This document shows positions 31,755 through 41,529 of a DNA stretch of 64,000 nucleotides, piece after piece. The position numbers were made by a program, and so were the translations under genes. The notes under the pieces were generated by a model that searched no databases, was not told where the DNA came from, and was given only the letters and a program-made list of their open reading frames with translations. The stretch comes from CADEED01 sp963711635 (lineage in GTDB: Bacteria; Pseudomonadota; Gammaproteobacteria; Steroidobacterales; Steroidobacteraceae). The stretch covers positions 1-64,000 of the forward strand of contig CAVQEZ010000026.1 of assembly GCA_963711635.1 (NCBI GenBank), read 5' to 3'. How positions within the stretch are numbered: the stretch's first letter is position 1; the number at the start of each line of letters is the position of its first letter.

Positions 31755-33964
31755 AACACGACAAGCCAGCCGGCCAGAATCCGATCGACCGCCAAAAGGT
31801 CATCGGCAAAGCCACGGACCGCTATGAGGGCAGTCTCAAAACCACCGGAACGGCAAAATATGCCTACGAGTGGCATGACATCGCACCGAAGCCGGCGTAC
31901 GGCTACGTGCTCGGTGCCGCCATCGCCAAGGGGCGCATCGCCTCGATCGATACCGGCCCGGCGGAATCGTCTCCCGGTGTTTTCGCGGTCGTCTCCGCGC
32001 AGAATGCCGGTGCGCTCGACAAGGGCAATTTCAACACCGCCAAACTACTCGCGGGACCGGAGGTCCAGCACTACCACCAGGCCGTGGCCATAGTCGTCGC
32101 GCGCACCTTTGAAGAGGCGCGCACGGCCGCGGGCAAGATCAAGGTGCGCTATGTCACCGAGGCCGGCGCCTACGATCTCGCCAAGGCAAAGGACGGCGCG
32201 CAGAAACCGAAAGCCCAGTTCGGCACCGAACCGGACTCCGGCGTCGGCGATTTCGACGGCGCTTTCGCCGCGGCGCCGGTGAAGCTCGACGCGACCTACA
32301 CCACCCCGGACCAGACGCACGCGATGATGGAACCCTTTGCGTCGATCGCCGCGTGGAAGGGCGACGAGCTCACGGTCTGGACCGCGAACCAGATGATCAA
32401 CTGGGCGCGCAACGATCTCGCCAAGACATTGAAGATGGATCCCGCGAAGGTGCGGGTGGTGTCGCCGTACATTGGTGGCGGGTTTGGCGGCAAGCTCTTC
32501 CTGCGTTCCGACGTGCTGCTGGCAGCGCTCGGGGCGCGGGCCGCGAAGCGGCCGGTGAAAGTGGCGCTCGCGCGTCCACTGATGCCTAACAACTCCACGC
32601 ATCGCCCGGCGACCATCCAGCGCGTGCGACTCGGCGCCACGGCGGACGGCAAGATCACGGCGTTCGCGCACGAGACCTGGTCGGGCAATCTGCCGGGCGG
32701 GAGCGCCGAGGTCGGCATCCTGGCCTCGCGCGCCTTGTATGCCGGTGCGAACCGCAGGACGGCAACGCGCCTCGCGGCGCTCGATCTTCCCGAAGGCAAT
32801 GCCATGCGCGCGCCCGGCGACGCCCCGGGATCGATGGCGTTCGAGATCGCCATCGACGAAATGGCGCACCAGCTGAATCTCGATCCGGTCGAATTCCGCA
32901 TCCTGAACGATACGCAGCAGGATCCTGAAAAGCCGGCCCGCGTGTACTCCACGCGCAAGCTGGTCGAATGCCTGCGCACCGGCGCGGAAAAGTTCGGCTG
33001 GAATCGTCGCAACGCGCAGCCAGGCAAGGTGCGCGACGGTCGCTGGCTCGTCGGGCTGGGCGTGGCAACGGCGTATCGCGGAGCGCCCGTGCTCAATTCC
33101 GCGGCGCGGGTGCGGCTGGATGCGCAGGGTGTGGTCACCGTCGAAACTGACATGACCGACATCGGCACCGGCAGCTACACCGTCATCCAGCAAACCGCCG
33201 CCGAGACGATGGGTGTGCCGCTCGAGCGCGTCGTCGTGAAGCTGGGCGATTCACGCTTTCCGGTCTCGGCCGGCTCCGGCGGGCAATTCGGCGCGGTGAG
33301 CGCCACGTCTGGCGTGTATGCGGCGTGCATGAAATTGCGCGAAGCCGTGGCGCAGAAGCTCGGCGTGGATCCGTCGGCCACCGATTTTGTCGACGGCGTC
33401 GTGGTCGTCAGCGGCAAGCGCATGCCGCTCGGCGAGGCCGTTGGTCCCGCAGGTCTCGTGGGCGAAGACAAGATCGAGTTCGTGAGCTCGCGCGACAAGT
33501 ATCTGCAGTACACGTTCGGCGCGCACTACGTCGAAGTGGCGGTGGACTCGCTGACGTCGGAGACGCGCGTACGCCGCATGCTGGCGGTCTGTTCGGCAGG
33601 GCGGATCCTGAATCCGAAATCCGCGCGCAGCCAGATCATCGGTGCGATGACCATGGGCGTTGGCGCCGCGCTCATGGAGGACCTGGTGGTCGACAAGCGA
33701 GTGGGGTTCTTCGTCAACCACGATCTCGCCAGCTATGAAGTGCCGGTGCACGCGGATATTCCCCACCAGGAGGTCATCTTCCTCGATAGCGAAGATCCCA
33801 CGCTGTCGCCGATGAAGGCGCAGGGCGTGGGCGAGCTCGGCATCTGCGGCGCCGCTGCCGCCGTCGCCAACGCCATCTACAACGCCACGGGCGTGCGGGT
33901 ACGTGACTACCCGATCACGATCGACAAAATGTTGCCGCAGATGCCGAAGACCACGCTCGCCTGA
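31751..33964 (+). CDS. paoC: aldehyde dehydrogenase molybdopterin subunit PaoC-like
   Basis: 737-residue catalytic subunit with Mo-cytosine dinucleotide cofactor, oxidising (probably aromatic) aldehydes to acids. Blocks: EPFASIAAWKGDELTVWTAN, IGGGFGGKLFLRSDVLLAAL, NAMRAPGDAPGSMAFEIAID, TDIGTGSYTVIQQTAAETMG, GSGGQFGAVSATSG and the catalytic glutamate in GVGELGICGAAAAVANAI near residue 700. It starts ATG overlapping the paoB stop. No PaoD-like maturation chaperone gene follows directly. A CTAACAA copy (32586-32592) sits in its MPNNS codons. Confidence 0.9.
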   Translation: MKHDKPAGQNPIDRQKVIGKATDRYEGSLKTTGTAKYAYEWHDIAPKPAYGYVLGAAIAKGRIASIDTGPAESSPGVFAVVSAQNAGALDKGNFNTAKLLAGPEVQHYHQAVAIVVARTFEEARTAAGKIKVRYVTEAGAYDLAKAKDGAQKPKAQFGTEPDSGVGDFDGAFAAAPVKLDATYTTPDQTHAMMEPFASIAAWKGDELTVWTANQMINWARNDLAKTLKMDPAKVRVVSPYIGGGFGGKLFLRSDVLLAALGARAAKRPVKVALARPLMPNNSTHRPATIQRVRLGATADGKITAFAHETWSGNLPGGSAEVGILASRALYAGANRRTATRLAALDLPEGNAMRAPGDAPGSMAFEIAIDEMAHQLNLDPVEFRILNDTQQDPEKPARVYSTRKLVECLRTGAEKFGWNRRNAQPGKVRDGRWLVGLGVATAYRGAPVLNSAARVRLDAQGVVTVETDMTDIGTGSYTVIQQTAAETMGVPLERVVVKLGDSRFPVSAGSGGQFGAVSATSGVYAACMKLREAVAQKLGVDPSATDFVDGVVVVSGKRMPLGEAVGPAGLVGEDKIEFVSSRDKYLQYTFGAHYVEVAVDSLTSETRVRRMLAVCSAGRILNPKSARSQIIGAMTMGVGAALMEDLVVDKRVGFFVNHDLASYEVPVHADIPHQEVIFLDSEDPTLSPMKAQGVGELGICGAAAAVANAIYNATGVRVRDYPITIDKMLPQMPKTTLA

Positions 33965-33983
33965 CACCAACCGTCTTTTTCAC

Positions 33984-34985
33984 ATGACTACGATAAACGC
34001 GTACGTCGTAAGGCGCAGGGCTGGAAGAGCTGAACCATTCTCTTATGAAAGGAAGCTCGGCAACGACGATGTGTTGGTCAAGATCACGCATTGCGGCCTC
34101 GCGAGAGGGGACATTCAATTCATGGACGACGACTGGGGCGATGCCAGATTTCCCCTCGTGCCTGGCCATGAAATCATTGGTCGCGTGGAAACGACCGGCG
34201 AGACGGTCACTGATCTGCGGGTGGGCGATCGGGTTGGCGTCGGCTACCAGCAGGCCGCTTGTTTCTCGTGCGAGTTTTGCCGGAGCGGCAATGAGCATCT
34301 ATGCCCCGACCAGAAGGTCATCGGGGTCGATTGTTACGGTGGTTTGGCCGAGCACATCGGTGTCGACCATCGGTTTGCGTTCAAGATTCCGCCAGCACTC
34401 GATTCAGCAACATCGACTCCACTGCTGTCCGCTGGCCTCACCGTATTTTCGGCGATCGTCAGAGCCGAGTTGCCGGATCGTTCCGAGGTCGCCGTGTCGG
34501 GGATCGGGGGCCTGGGGAATCTCGCGATCCAGTTTCTTCGCAACATGGGTCACCGTGTTTCGGCCTTCTCTCATTCTCCTGAAAAGAAGGCGACCATCGA
34601 CGGGTTGGGAGCAACGTACATCGACAGCGCGAATCTCGACTCGAATGCGCTGAGCAAGAAGTTTGATTTCATACTGTCGACGGTAAATGCGAGGTTTGAT
34701 TTGAACGCCTATCTGCGGATGCTGAGGCCGCTCGGCAAGCTGTGCTTCGTGGCTCAACCGCTGGACCCGCTGGCGATCAGCGTGGGGGCGTTGTATGACG
34801 GGGTGCAACGCACTGTTTACGGCAACTATGTCGGAAGCCGCTCATGTATGGCGGCAATGCTGGAGTTTGCGACTGCACGCGGCATCGGAAGTGCCGTGCA
34901 CGTGATGCCGTTTGCAAAGGTCAACGAGGCGATCGACATGGTTCGGAACAGAATTGTTTCGACGAGAGTGGTGTTGCAACACTGA
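33984..34985 (+). CDS. zinc-dependent alcohol dehydrogenase
   Basis: 333 residues of the MDR superfamily, resembling cinnamyl-alcohol-type or YahK-like NADP enzymes. Catalytic zinc region HCGLARGDIQFMDDDWG and VPGHEIIGRV near residues 37-70; structural zinc cysteines in CFSCEFCRSGNEHLC near residues 90-104; a nucleotide-binding GIGGLGNLAIQFLRNMGHRV near residue 170. It probably interconverts aldehydes and alcohols, fitting the neighbouring aldehyde dehydrogenase. 19 bp after paoC; start ATG 33984. Its GC content looks lower than that of its neighbours, which may indicate separate acquisition. Confidence 0.85.
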   Translation: MTTINAYVVRRRAGRAEPFSYERKLGNDDVLVKITHCGLARGDIQFMDDDWGDARFPLVPGHEIIGRVETTGETVTDLRVGDRVGVGYQQAACFSCEFCRSGNEHLCPDQKVIGVDCYGGLAEHIGVDHRFAFKIPPALDSATSTPLLSAGLTVFSAIVRAELPDRSEVAVSGIGGLGNLAIQFLRNMGHRVSAFSHSPEKKATIDGLGATYIDSANLDSNALSKKFDFILSTVNARFDLNAYLRMLRPLGKLCFVAQPLDPLAISVGALYDGVQRTVYGNYVGSRSCMAAMLEFATARGIGSAVHVMPFAKVNEAIDMVRNRIVSTRVVLQH

Positions 34986-34996
34986 GAAATCGAACG

Positions 34997-36175
34997 ATGC
35001 ACTTGCAGGTGATGCTGCTCGCGGCGGCGCAGGCACTCTTCCAGACCGCCTCGACGGTGGTCATCACGATTGGAGCTCTCGCTGGCGCCCAAGTCGCGTC
35101 GGACCCGCAGCTTGCGACTGCACCGATCGCTGCCATGTATCTCGGCACAGTCGTCACAACCGTTCCTGCTTCGCAATTGATGGCGCGCTTTGGCCGACGA
35201 GGCGGCTTCATTGCTGGTGCACTGCTTGGAGCGGCGGGCGGCGTTTTGAGCGCCTGGGGCCTTCATTCCCGCTCACTGCCCATCCTCTCGTCGGGCGCGC
35301 TCTTCATCGGCGCATACACCGCGTTCGCACAGTTCTACCGATTCGCGGCGACTGAGGTGGCCAATGAAGCGTTCCGGCCACGCGCCATCTCGTTCGTGCT
35401 GGCGGGCGGCGTGGCGGCCGCCCTCATCGGACCGGCGCTGGCCACGGTCGGCAAACCGCTGCTCGAACCCACGTACGTCGGTTCCTTCCTGATCGTGTCC
35501 GCGGTCTCCGTGCTCGCTGCTGCTCTGCTCACGATGCTTCGCATACCCACGCGCGTCGAGGCAGGCCAGGGCAAACCCCGCCCGCTGCTCGCCATCATGC
35601 GCCAGCCCGCCTACGCCGTTGCGCTGTTCGCGGCAGCGACCGGCTCAGGCGTGATGGTGCTGGCGATGACCGCTACCCCACTGGCCATGGAGCATCACCA
35701 TCACGGCCTTTCGAACACGGCAATCGTCATCCAGGCTCATGTCCTTGGCATGTTCCTGCCATCGTTCTTCACCGGTTCATTGATCGAGCGCTTCGGCGTG
35801 CTGCGGATCATGCTGACAGGCGCAGCATTGCTCGGCGGCCACGTCCTGTTGACTCTCACCGGCACGGGCTTGGCGTCGTTCGGAACCGCGCTCGCCCTGC
35901 TTGGCGTCGGCTGGAATTTTCTCTACATCGGTGGCACCACGCTGCTGGCGAGCACCTACCTTCCGGCGGAGAAGGCGCGCGCCCAGGCCGCGAACGACCT
36001 GACCATATATATCGTTGGCCTAACTACATCGTTGAGCGCGGGCGCGCTGTTGCAGGCGCTCGGCTGGCGGCTGACGAACCTGGCGCTGCTTCCGTGGCTT
36101 TTCATGGCGGTGGTCGCCCTCATGTGGTTCGGCCATGCGCGCACGACCCGACCTCGCCCCTCATTTCGGCGCTGA
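34997..36175 (+). CDS. MFS transporter, probable exporter
   Basis: 392 residues with about 12 membrane segments. ATG 34997 gives MHLQVMLLAAAQALFQTAST; the loop 2-3 motif is SQLMARFGRRGGFIAGALLG and the second half has TGSLIERFGVLRIMLTGAAL. A cytosolic HHHH cluster follows TPLAMEHHHHGLSN. It resembles permeases annotated as YbfB- or MFS-1-like; the substrate is unknown. It starts 11 bp after the alcohol dehydrogenase, suggesting efflux or uptake of the aldehyde/alcohol handled by the operon. Confidence 0.85.
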   Translation: MHLQVMLLAAAQALFQTASTVVITIGALAGAQVASDPQLATAPIAAMYLGTVVTTVPASQLMARFGRRGGFIAGALLGAAGGVLSAWGLHSRSLPILSSGALFIGAYTAFAQFYRFAATEVANEAFRPRAISFVLAGGVAAALIGPALATVGKPLLEPTYVGSFLIVSAVSVLAAALLTMLRIPTRVEAGQGKPRPLLAIMRQPAYAVALFAAATGSGVMVLAMTATPLAMEHHHHGLSNTAIVIQAHVLGMFLPSFFTGSLIERFGVLRIMLTGAALLGGHVLLTLTGTGLASFGTALALLGVGWNFLYIGGTTLLASTYLPAEKARAQAANDLTIYIVGLTTSLSAGALLQALGWRLTNLALLPWLFMAVVALMWFGHARTTRPRPSFRR

Positions 36176-36260
36176 TTCAGGACGCTCCGTCGACTCGTTG
36201 CGCAATGCGCCACGAAGCTTGGAGTAGGCTTCGCGAAATCGAACCTTGCAGGAGTCGACC

Positions 36261-38306
36261 ATGCGATCTGCCACGCTGACCTTGATTCTCGCGACCACGA
36301 TCCTGGCGTCCTGCGCAAAGGACCCGGACTCCGCACCTGTACCCGCTGTCGCCAAACCGGCTTTCGGCAGCTTCGGCGTCGATCTCACGCAAATGGACAA
36401 GAGCGTGCGCCCCGGCGACGACTTCTATCGTTACGTGAACGGCAAGTGGCTGGACACCACCGAGATCCCTCCCGACAAGAGTTACTACGGCACGGTCATC
36501 ACCGTGTTCGAGAAAACCGAAGCCAACCTGCACGCCATCGTCGACGAGCTCGCGGCGGGCAAGCACGCGCCAGGCAGCGTCGACCAGAAGGTCGCGGACA
36601 TGTACTCGAGCTGGATGGACCAGGCCGGTATCGAAGCGCGCGGCCTTGCGCCGGTGCAGCCCCACCTGGCACGCATCGCCGCGGCCAGGGACAAAGCGGA
36701 CCTGATGAAGCTCATCGGCACCGTGGACTACCAGGCTCCCTTCAGCATGTTCGTCGAAGGCGATACGGCGGATCCCACGCGTTACGTCGTTTGGGTGACC
36801 CAGTCCGGGCTCGGCATGCCGAACCGCGACTACTACCTCAACAAGGGTCCCAAGTTCGACGCCTATCGCGCGGCCTATCTCACCTACGTCACCAGGATCT
36901 TCGAGCTGGTCGGCGACGCCAATCCGGCACGATCCGCGCAACGTGTGATCGCGCTGGAAAACAAGATCGCCCAGGTCGCCTGGACCGAGGAGCGCCGGCG
37001 CAGTGTCGCCGAAACCAACAACCCCATGGATCTGGCGGCGCTGAAAAAATACGTGCCGGGCGTGGATTGGGACGTGGTGCTCGGCGGTGTCGATCTCGCG
37101 GAAGCGCAGAACTTCATCGTCAACGAGACCAGCGCGATCCGCGATGGCGCCAGACTTCTCGGTACCGAGCCGCTCGACCACTGGAAGTCGTACATGACGT
37201 TCCACTTCGTGGATTCGTACGCGACCGACCTGCCAAAGGCCTTCGACGACGCGCAATTCGAGTTCCGCGCCAGGACGTTGCGAGGCATACAGCAACAGCG
37301 CGATCGCTGGAAGCGCGGCATGACCCTGATCGACAACAACATCGGCGAGGGACTGGGCCAGATCTATGTGCGCAAGCACTTCGTGCCCGAGACCAAGGCC
37401 AAGGTGGACGAGCTCGTCGCGAATCTGCTGGCCGCCACGAAGCAGCGGCTGGAGAAACTCTCCTGGATGGATGAGGCCACGCGCGCCGAGGCACTCAAGA
37501 AACTGGCTACCTTCGAGCCGCGTCTTGGATATCCCGAAAAGTGGCGCGACTACTCGGGGCTGATCGTCGAGCGCGGCAAGCATTTCGAGAATGCACGTAA
37601 CGCGCGCGTGTTCGAATGGCAACGTCGCGCCAGGCGCCTCAAGGAACCGGTGGACCGTTCCGAGTGGGAGATGACGCCGCAGACCATGGACGCGTATTAC
37701 CACCCGCTCAGGAACCAGATCACGTTCCCCGCGGGCATCCTGCAGCCTCCCATGTTCGATCCGAACGCCGATCCCGCCGTCAACTATGGCGCGATCGGTG
37801 CGGTCATCGGCCATGAGATCGGCCACGGCTTCGACGACCAGGGTCGTGAGTTCGATGGCTCGGGCAAGGTGCGCAACTGGTGGACGCCGGAGACCAACGC
37901 CAAATTCGTCGCGGCCACCAAGAATCTCGCGGCGCTGTATCGCACGTACTGCCCACTGGAGGGTGCCTGCGTGAATGGCGAGCTCACCATGGGCGAGAAC
38001 ATCGGCGACCTCGGTGGACTGGAGATGGCGTACACCGCGTACCGACTGTCATTGAAGGGACAACCCGCGCCGGTGCTGGATGGCTTCACCGGCGACCAGC
38101 GGTTTTTCATTGCCTTCGCACGCGTGTGGCAGGGAAAAATGCGCGACGACATGCTTCGCCAGTTGATGCTGACGAACCCCCACTCGCCCGCCGGTGCGCG
38201 CGGCAGCTATCCGGAACGCAACATGGATGCCTGGTACGCGGCCTTCGATGTGCAACCTGGCGACAAGATGTATATCAAGCCCGAGGAGCGCGTGCGCATC
38301 TGGTAG
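36261..38306 (+). CDS. M13 family metallopeptidase lipoprotein
   Basis: Neprilysin/PepO-type zinc endopeptidase, 681 residues. The ATG at 36261 (site GCAGGAGTC) gives a lipoprotein signal MRSATLTLILATTILASCAK (lipobox LASC). The N-terminal VRPGDDFYRYVNGKWLDTTE and AFDDAQFEFRAR blocks are typical; the active site is IGHEIGHGFDDQG at about residue 515 (HExxH) with the third ligand in GENIGDLGGLE near residue 575; the C-terminal PERNMDAWYAAFDVQPGDKM closes the family pattern. Probably periplasmic-facing outer or inner membrane peptide degradation. Intact; convergent with the GGDEF gene nine bases away. Confidence 0.95.
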   Translation: MRSATLTLILATTILASCAKDPDSAPVPAVAKPAFGSFGVDLTQMDKSVRPGDDFYRYVNGKWLDTTEIPPDKSYYGTVITVFEKTEANLHAIVDELAAGKHAPGSVDQKVADMYSSWMDQAGIEARGLAPVQPHLARIAAARDKADLMKLIGTVDYQAPFSMFVEGDTADPTRYVVWVTQSGLGMPNRDYYLNKGPKFDAYRAAYLTYVTRIFELVGDANPARSAQRVIALENKIAQVAWTEERRRSVAETNNPMDLAALKKYVPGVDWDVVLGGVDLAEAQNFIVNETSAIRDGARLLGTEPLDHWKSYMTFHFVDSYATDLPKAFDDAQFEFRARTLRGIQQQRDRWKRGMTLIDNNIGEGLGQIYVRKHFVPETKAKVDELVANLLAATKQRLEKLSWMDEATRAEALKKLATFEPRLGYPEKWRDYSGLIVERGKHFENARNARVFEWQRRARRLKEPVDRSEWEMTPQTMDAYYHPLRNQITFPAGILQPPMFDPNADPAVNYGAIGAVIGHEIGHGFDDQGREFDGSGKVRNWWTPETNAKFVAATKNLAALYRTYCPLEGACVNGELTMGENIGDLGGLEMAYTAYRLSLKGQPAPVLDGFTGDQRFFIAFARVWQGKMRDDMLRQLMLTNPHSPAGARGSYPERNMDAWYAAFDVQPGDKMYIKPEERVRIW

Positions 38307-38315
38307 CAGCCGGAT

Positions 38316-40121
38316 TCAGGCCACCTGGTTCCGGCCGGCGCGCTTCGCCCGGTACAGGTTCGTATCCGCCGCGTGCACCAGCTCTTCGAGCTCGGCGGAT
38401 CCGTCCCATTGCGCCACGCCGATGCTGATCGTGATGGACAGATCGGGATGAGCCGTTCGCCAGTCGTGTGCCGCAACTATGCCGCGCAGCGATTCGCAGA
38501 ACACCGTGGCCTCGACGCGCGTCATGCCGGGCAGGATGAGCGCGAACTCTTCACCGCCGATGCGCGCCACCAGATCGCTGACGCGGCAGCTGCGCCGCAT
38601 GACGGCCGCGCACTGCTGCAACGCCTGATCGCCCACCGGGTGGCCGAGCTCGTCGTTCACGGTCTTGAAGCGATCGAGATCGGCGATCGCAATGCTCAGC
38701 GGCTCGCCGACCGCCAGCGCCACGTCGATCTCGGCCGTGAGCCGCTGCATGAAGCAGCGGCGGTTGGCGACGCCGGTCAGCGCGTCTTCCTGAGACTCGC
38801 GCTCCAGTCTCAGGCTGCGTTCGCGCAGCATGGTGATCAGTCGTTCCTTTTCGGCGTTCGCCTTCTCGAGCTCGACCGTGCGCTCCGCGACGCGCTCTTC
38901 GAGGTGGCGGCGATAATTTTCGAGATCCTCGAAGGCGCGCGCATCCGAGAGCGCGCCCGCGACCTGCTCGCCCAGTTGTCGCATCAGGTGCAGGTCGGCA
39001 CGGGCGTAGATGCCGGCCTGGGTGTGCCGAACGCTCAGCAAGCCCAGCACGATGCCGTCATTGATGAGCGGCACGGCCAGCAAGGAGCCGGCGGTGTTTT
39101 CAGCCTCGGTTCGCTGCAACACTTCGGGCGGCGCGTGTCGCCAGTCTTCGACGAGCAGCGGCTCGGCGCGCGAGATGAGCCAGCCGAACAATCCCGCGTC
39201 GATGGGCCTGGTCCCGACGGGCATCCTTACCTGGTGGCGCTCGTGCACGCGGATGTCCAGCAGGCGACGCTCGCGGTCGACCAGCACCAGGTGCAACTCG
39301 TCGAAGCGGAACAGCGTGCGTGTCTCGGCGAGGATGCGCTCGGCGAGTTGATCGATCCTGCGTGCGCCCTGCAATGCGAGCGCCGCTTCGAACAGACGCG
39401 TCAGCGGCCCGCGCACCGCCTGCGCGCGATCGCGCTGCGTGCCGATGCTGTTGAAGCTCAGCACGAACAGCAGCATCAGCCCCGCGAACAATCCGAACAC
39501 CGCGCCATTGCCGGTGTTGAACAACACCGCCGCCAGTACGCCGGCCGGCACGAAGATGAGATCCGAGAGCGCATAACTGGGCGTGACGATGCGCCGCACG
39601 TCGCGGCCGTCGAAGCGGAAGAACAACGACATCAGGCTGATGTTCACGACCTGCGCGGTCAGCGCCATCACGATGAGGGGCAACAGATCCGTTGCGAGCA
39701 ACCCGGTCAGCGGATGCCGGCCACCGCTGGCGAGGTACATCTGTCCGGCGAGCAACAGCATCAACGCCGTCATCGAGCCATTGTGGATGGCGCGCAGCGC
39801 GGCCACGTTGGCCGACCCCTGGCTGTAGCGGCGGCTGACCAGTGGCCAGATCAGCGACGCGGCGGCACAGATGCTCGCCGCCACCGCGGGTTCGAACACC
39901 AGCAGCAGGCCGATCTGCGGCAAGCGCTCCATCGAGATCAGGCCCAGGCGCGGGGCGCGCAACCCGAACTGCCACACGAACAGGCAGGCGCCGATGCCCA
40001 GCAGCATCACCCACCAGGTGGGGAACTCCGCGCCGCGCAGCAATGCCAACAGCAAGGCGCCGCCTGCCACACAGGCGAGCAACACTGAGTAGATGGCCAG
40101 GGCTCCGTAACGAGAGCGCAT
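38316..40121 (-). CDS. membrane GAF-GGDEF diguanylate cyclase
   Basis: Makes cyclic di-GMP. I take MRSRYGALAIYSVLLACVAG at 40121 as start (a longer frame upstream overlaps the divergent gene). About eight membrane segments fill residues 8-240, then a GAF domain (LLAVPLINDGIVLGLLSVRH near residue 355), a coiled coil (ERVAERTVELEKANAEKERL) and the GGDEF domain with active site ARIGGEEFALILPG near residue 517. An RVSD inhibitory-site motif lies five residues before GGEEF, so product feedback is likely. The membrane part may sense an external signal. Intact, 601 residues. Confidence 0.92.
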   Translation of the reverse strand: MRSRYGALAIYSVLLACVAGGALLLALLRGAEFPTWWVMLLGIGACLFVWQFGLRAPRLGLISMERLPQIGLLLVFEPAVAASICAAASLIWPLVSRRYSQGSANVAALRAIHNGSMTALMLLLAGQMYLASGGRHPLTGLLATDLLPLIVMALTAQVVNISLMSLFFRFDGRDVRRIVTPSYALSDLIFVPAGVLAAVLFNTGNGAVFGLFAGLMLLFVLSFNSIGTQRDRAQAVRGPLTRLFEAALALQGARRIDQLAERILAETRTLFRFDELHLVLVDRERRLLDIRVHERHQVRMPVGTRPIDAGLFGWLISRAEPLLVEDWRHAPPEVLQRTEAENTAGSLLAVPLINDGIVLGLLSVRHTQAGIYARADLHLMRQLGEQVAGALSDARAFEDLENYRRHLEERVAERTVELEKANAEKERLITMLRERSLRLERESQEDALTGVANRRCFMQRLTAEIDVALAVGEPLSIAIADLDRFKTVNDELGHPVGDQALQQCAAVMRRSCRVSDLVARIGGEEFALILPGMTRVEATVFCESLRGIVAAHDWRTAHPDLSITISIGVAQWDGSAELEELVHAADTNLYRAKRAGRNQVA

Positions 40122-40200
40122 GCGATGACTCTGGCACGGGGCCGTGCAGGGGAAAAGACCAGGAATTGCAAGGATGCGAAAAGTGAGTGAAAAGACCGCC

Positions 40201-40659
40201 ATGAAAGCAGCCAAGTCGAAGCGCAAAGCGCCACCTGCGGCGAAGTCACGCAAGCCCGTGAAACCCAAGCTACTTTCGGGTGGTAACCCGCAAATCGCGA
40301 AGGGCGATGGCGACGCGCCCGTGCAGGCCTACATCGCGGCCATACCGGGCTGGAAACGCGCGCTCGGGCGGCGTCTCGACGCACTCATCGTGCGCACCGT
40401 TCCCAAGGTTCACAAGGCCGTCAAATGGAACTCGCCGTTCTATGGCATCGAGGGGCAGGGCTGGTTTCTGAGTTATCACTGCTTCACGAACTACATGAAA
40501 GTGACCTTCTTTCGCGGCAGGTCGCTGAGTCCCGTGCCACCCGGCGAGTCCAAGCACCCCGAGGTGCGCTACCTGGACATTCGCGAGGGCCAGCTGGACG
40601 AAGGGCAGTTCACCGACTGGGTAAAACAGGCCAGCAAATTGCCGGGAGAAAAACTGTGA
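40201..40659 (+). CDS. DUF1801-domain protein
   Basis: 152 residues; a lysine- and proline-rich head (MKAAKSKRKAPPAAKSRKPV) precedes a DUF1801 fold: VQAYIAAIPGWKRALGRRLD, KAVKWNSPFYGIEGQGWFLS and KVTFFRGRSLSPVPPGESKH. Frataxin-like/YdhG family; function unproven. The basic head suggests contact with nucleic acid or another polyanion. It is divergent from the GGDEF gene with a gap of about 80 bp. Confidence 0.85.
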   Translation: MKAAKSKRKAPPAAKSRKPVKPKLLSGGNPQIAKGDGDAPVQAYIAAIPGWKRALGRRLDALIVRTVPKVHKAVKWNSPFYGIEGQGWFLSYHCFTNYMKVTFFRGRSLSPVPPGESKHPEVRYLDIREGQLDEGQFTDWVKQASKLPGEKL

Positions 40660-40761
40660 GCGCGCGGCGGCGGGTCAGAGGGACGCGACGCCGGTTGCTC
40701 GGTCACCTCGTCGCGGCCGAGCGCCGCGCTGCCATTCGCCTCGCTCGGAAAGGAGAGCCGC

Positions 40762-41529
40762 ATGCGACGCGTCTTCATCACCGGATCGACGGACGGGTTG
40801 GGCCGCGGTGCCGCGGAAGCCCTCATCGAGGCAGGACACCAGGTGGTCCTGCATGCGCGCTCGAAGGAACGTGCCGCGGCGCTCGCAGACCTCAAGCCGC
40901 GCGCAGCGGGGATCGTCGTGGGCGACCTGGCCAGCGCCGCGCAGACGCGCGGCCTCGCGGACCAGGTCAACAAGCTGGGGCGCATGGACGCCATCATTCA
41001 CAACGCCGGCATTTTCCGGGAAGCCAGTCGGGGAGCGACGCCCGAAGGTCACGCCAAGGTGCTGGCGGTGAACGTACTGGCACCGTACATGCTGACCGGT
41101 CTCATCGAACGACCCGACCGGCTGGTCTACCTGAGCAGCAGCATGCATCGCGGCGGCGAAGGCCCGCTCGACGACATCGATTGGTCCAAACGCAATTGGG
41201 ACACGTACCGCGCGTATTCGGAGAGCAAGCTGTATGTCACCACGCTGGCATTCGCTGTCGCACGACAGTGGCCCAAGGTGTTGAGCAACGCCGTCGATCC
41301 CGGCTGGGTGCCCACCAGGATGGGCGGGCGTGGCGCTCCCGACGATCTCGAGCAGGGACATCTCACCCAGACCTGGCTGGCGACCAGCGACGATGCCGCG
41401 GCGAAAACGAGCGGCGGCCTCTGGTATCACCGCGAGCGGCAGCAACCCGCGGCGCCGACGCTGGACGCACGCTTCCAGGACGAGCTGATCGCGAAGCTGG
41501 CGGAGCTCACCGGCCTCGAGCTCTTTTGA
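40762..41529 (+). CDS. short-chain dehydrogenase/reductase
   Basis: Classical SDR, 255 residues. NAD(P) motif FITGSTDGLGRGAAEALIEA at residue 5, HNAGIF near residue 80 and catalytic YRAYSESKLYV (YxxxK) near residue 152. The substrate is not evident. Its stop overlaps the start of the amine oxidase-like gene (TTGA), so the two are coupled and may act in sequence on a small molecule. Confidence 0.9.
   Translation: MRRVFITGSTDGLGRGAAEALIEAGHQVVLHARSKERAAALADLKPRAAGIVVGDLASAAQTRGLADQVNKLGRMDAIIHNAGIFREASRGATPEGHAKVLAVNVLAPYMLTGLIERPDRLVYLSSSMHRGGEGPLDDIDWSKRNWDTYRAYSESKLYVTTLAFAVARQWPKVLSNAVDPGWVPTRMGGRGAPDDLEQGHLTQTWLATSDDAAAKTSGGLWYHRERQQPAAPTLDARFQDELIAKLAELTGLELF

Noticed and set aside
38373..40088. 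571-codon plus-strand frame under the GGDEF gene
   Set aside because: Glutamine/histidine/arginine-rich shadow of the cyclase; no domain.
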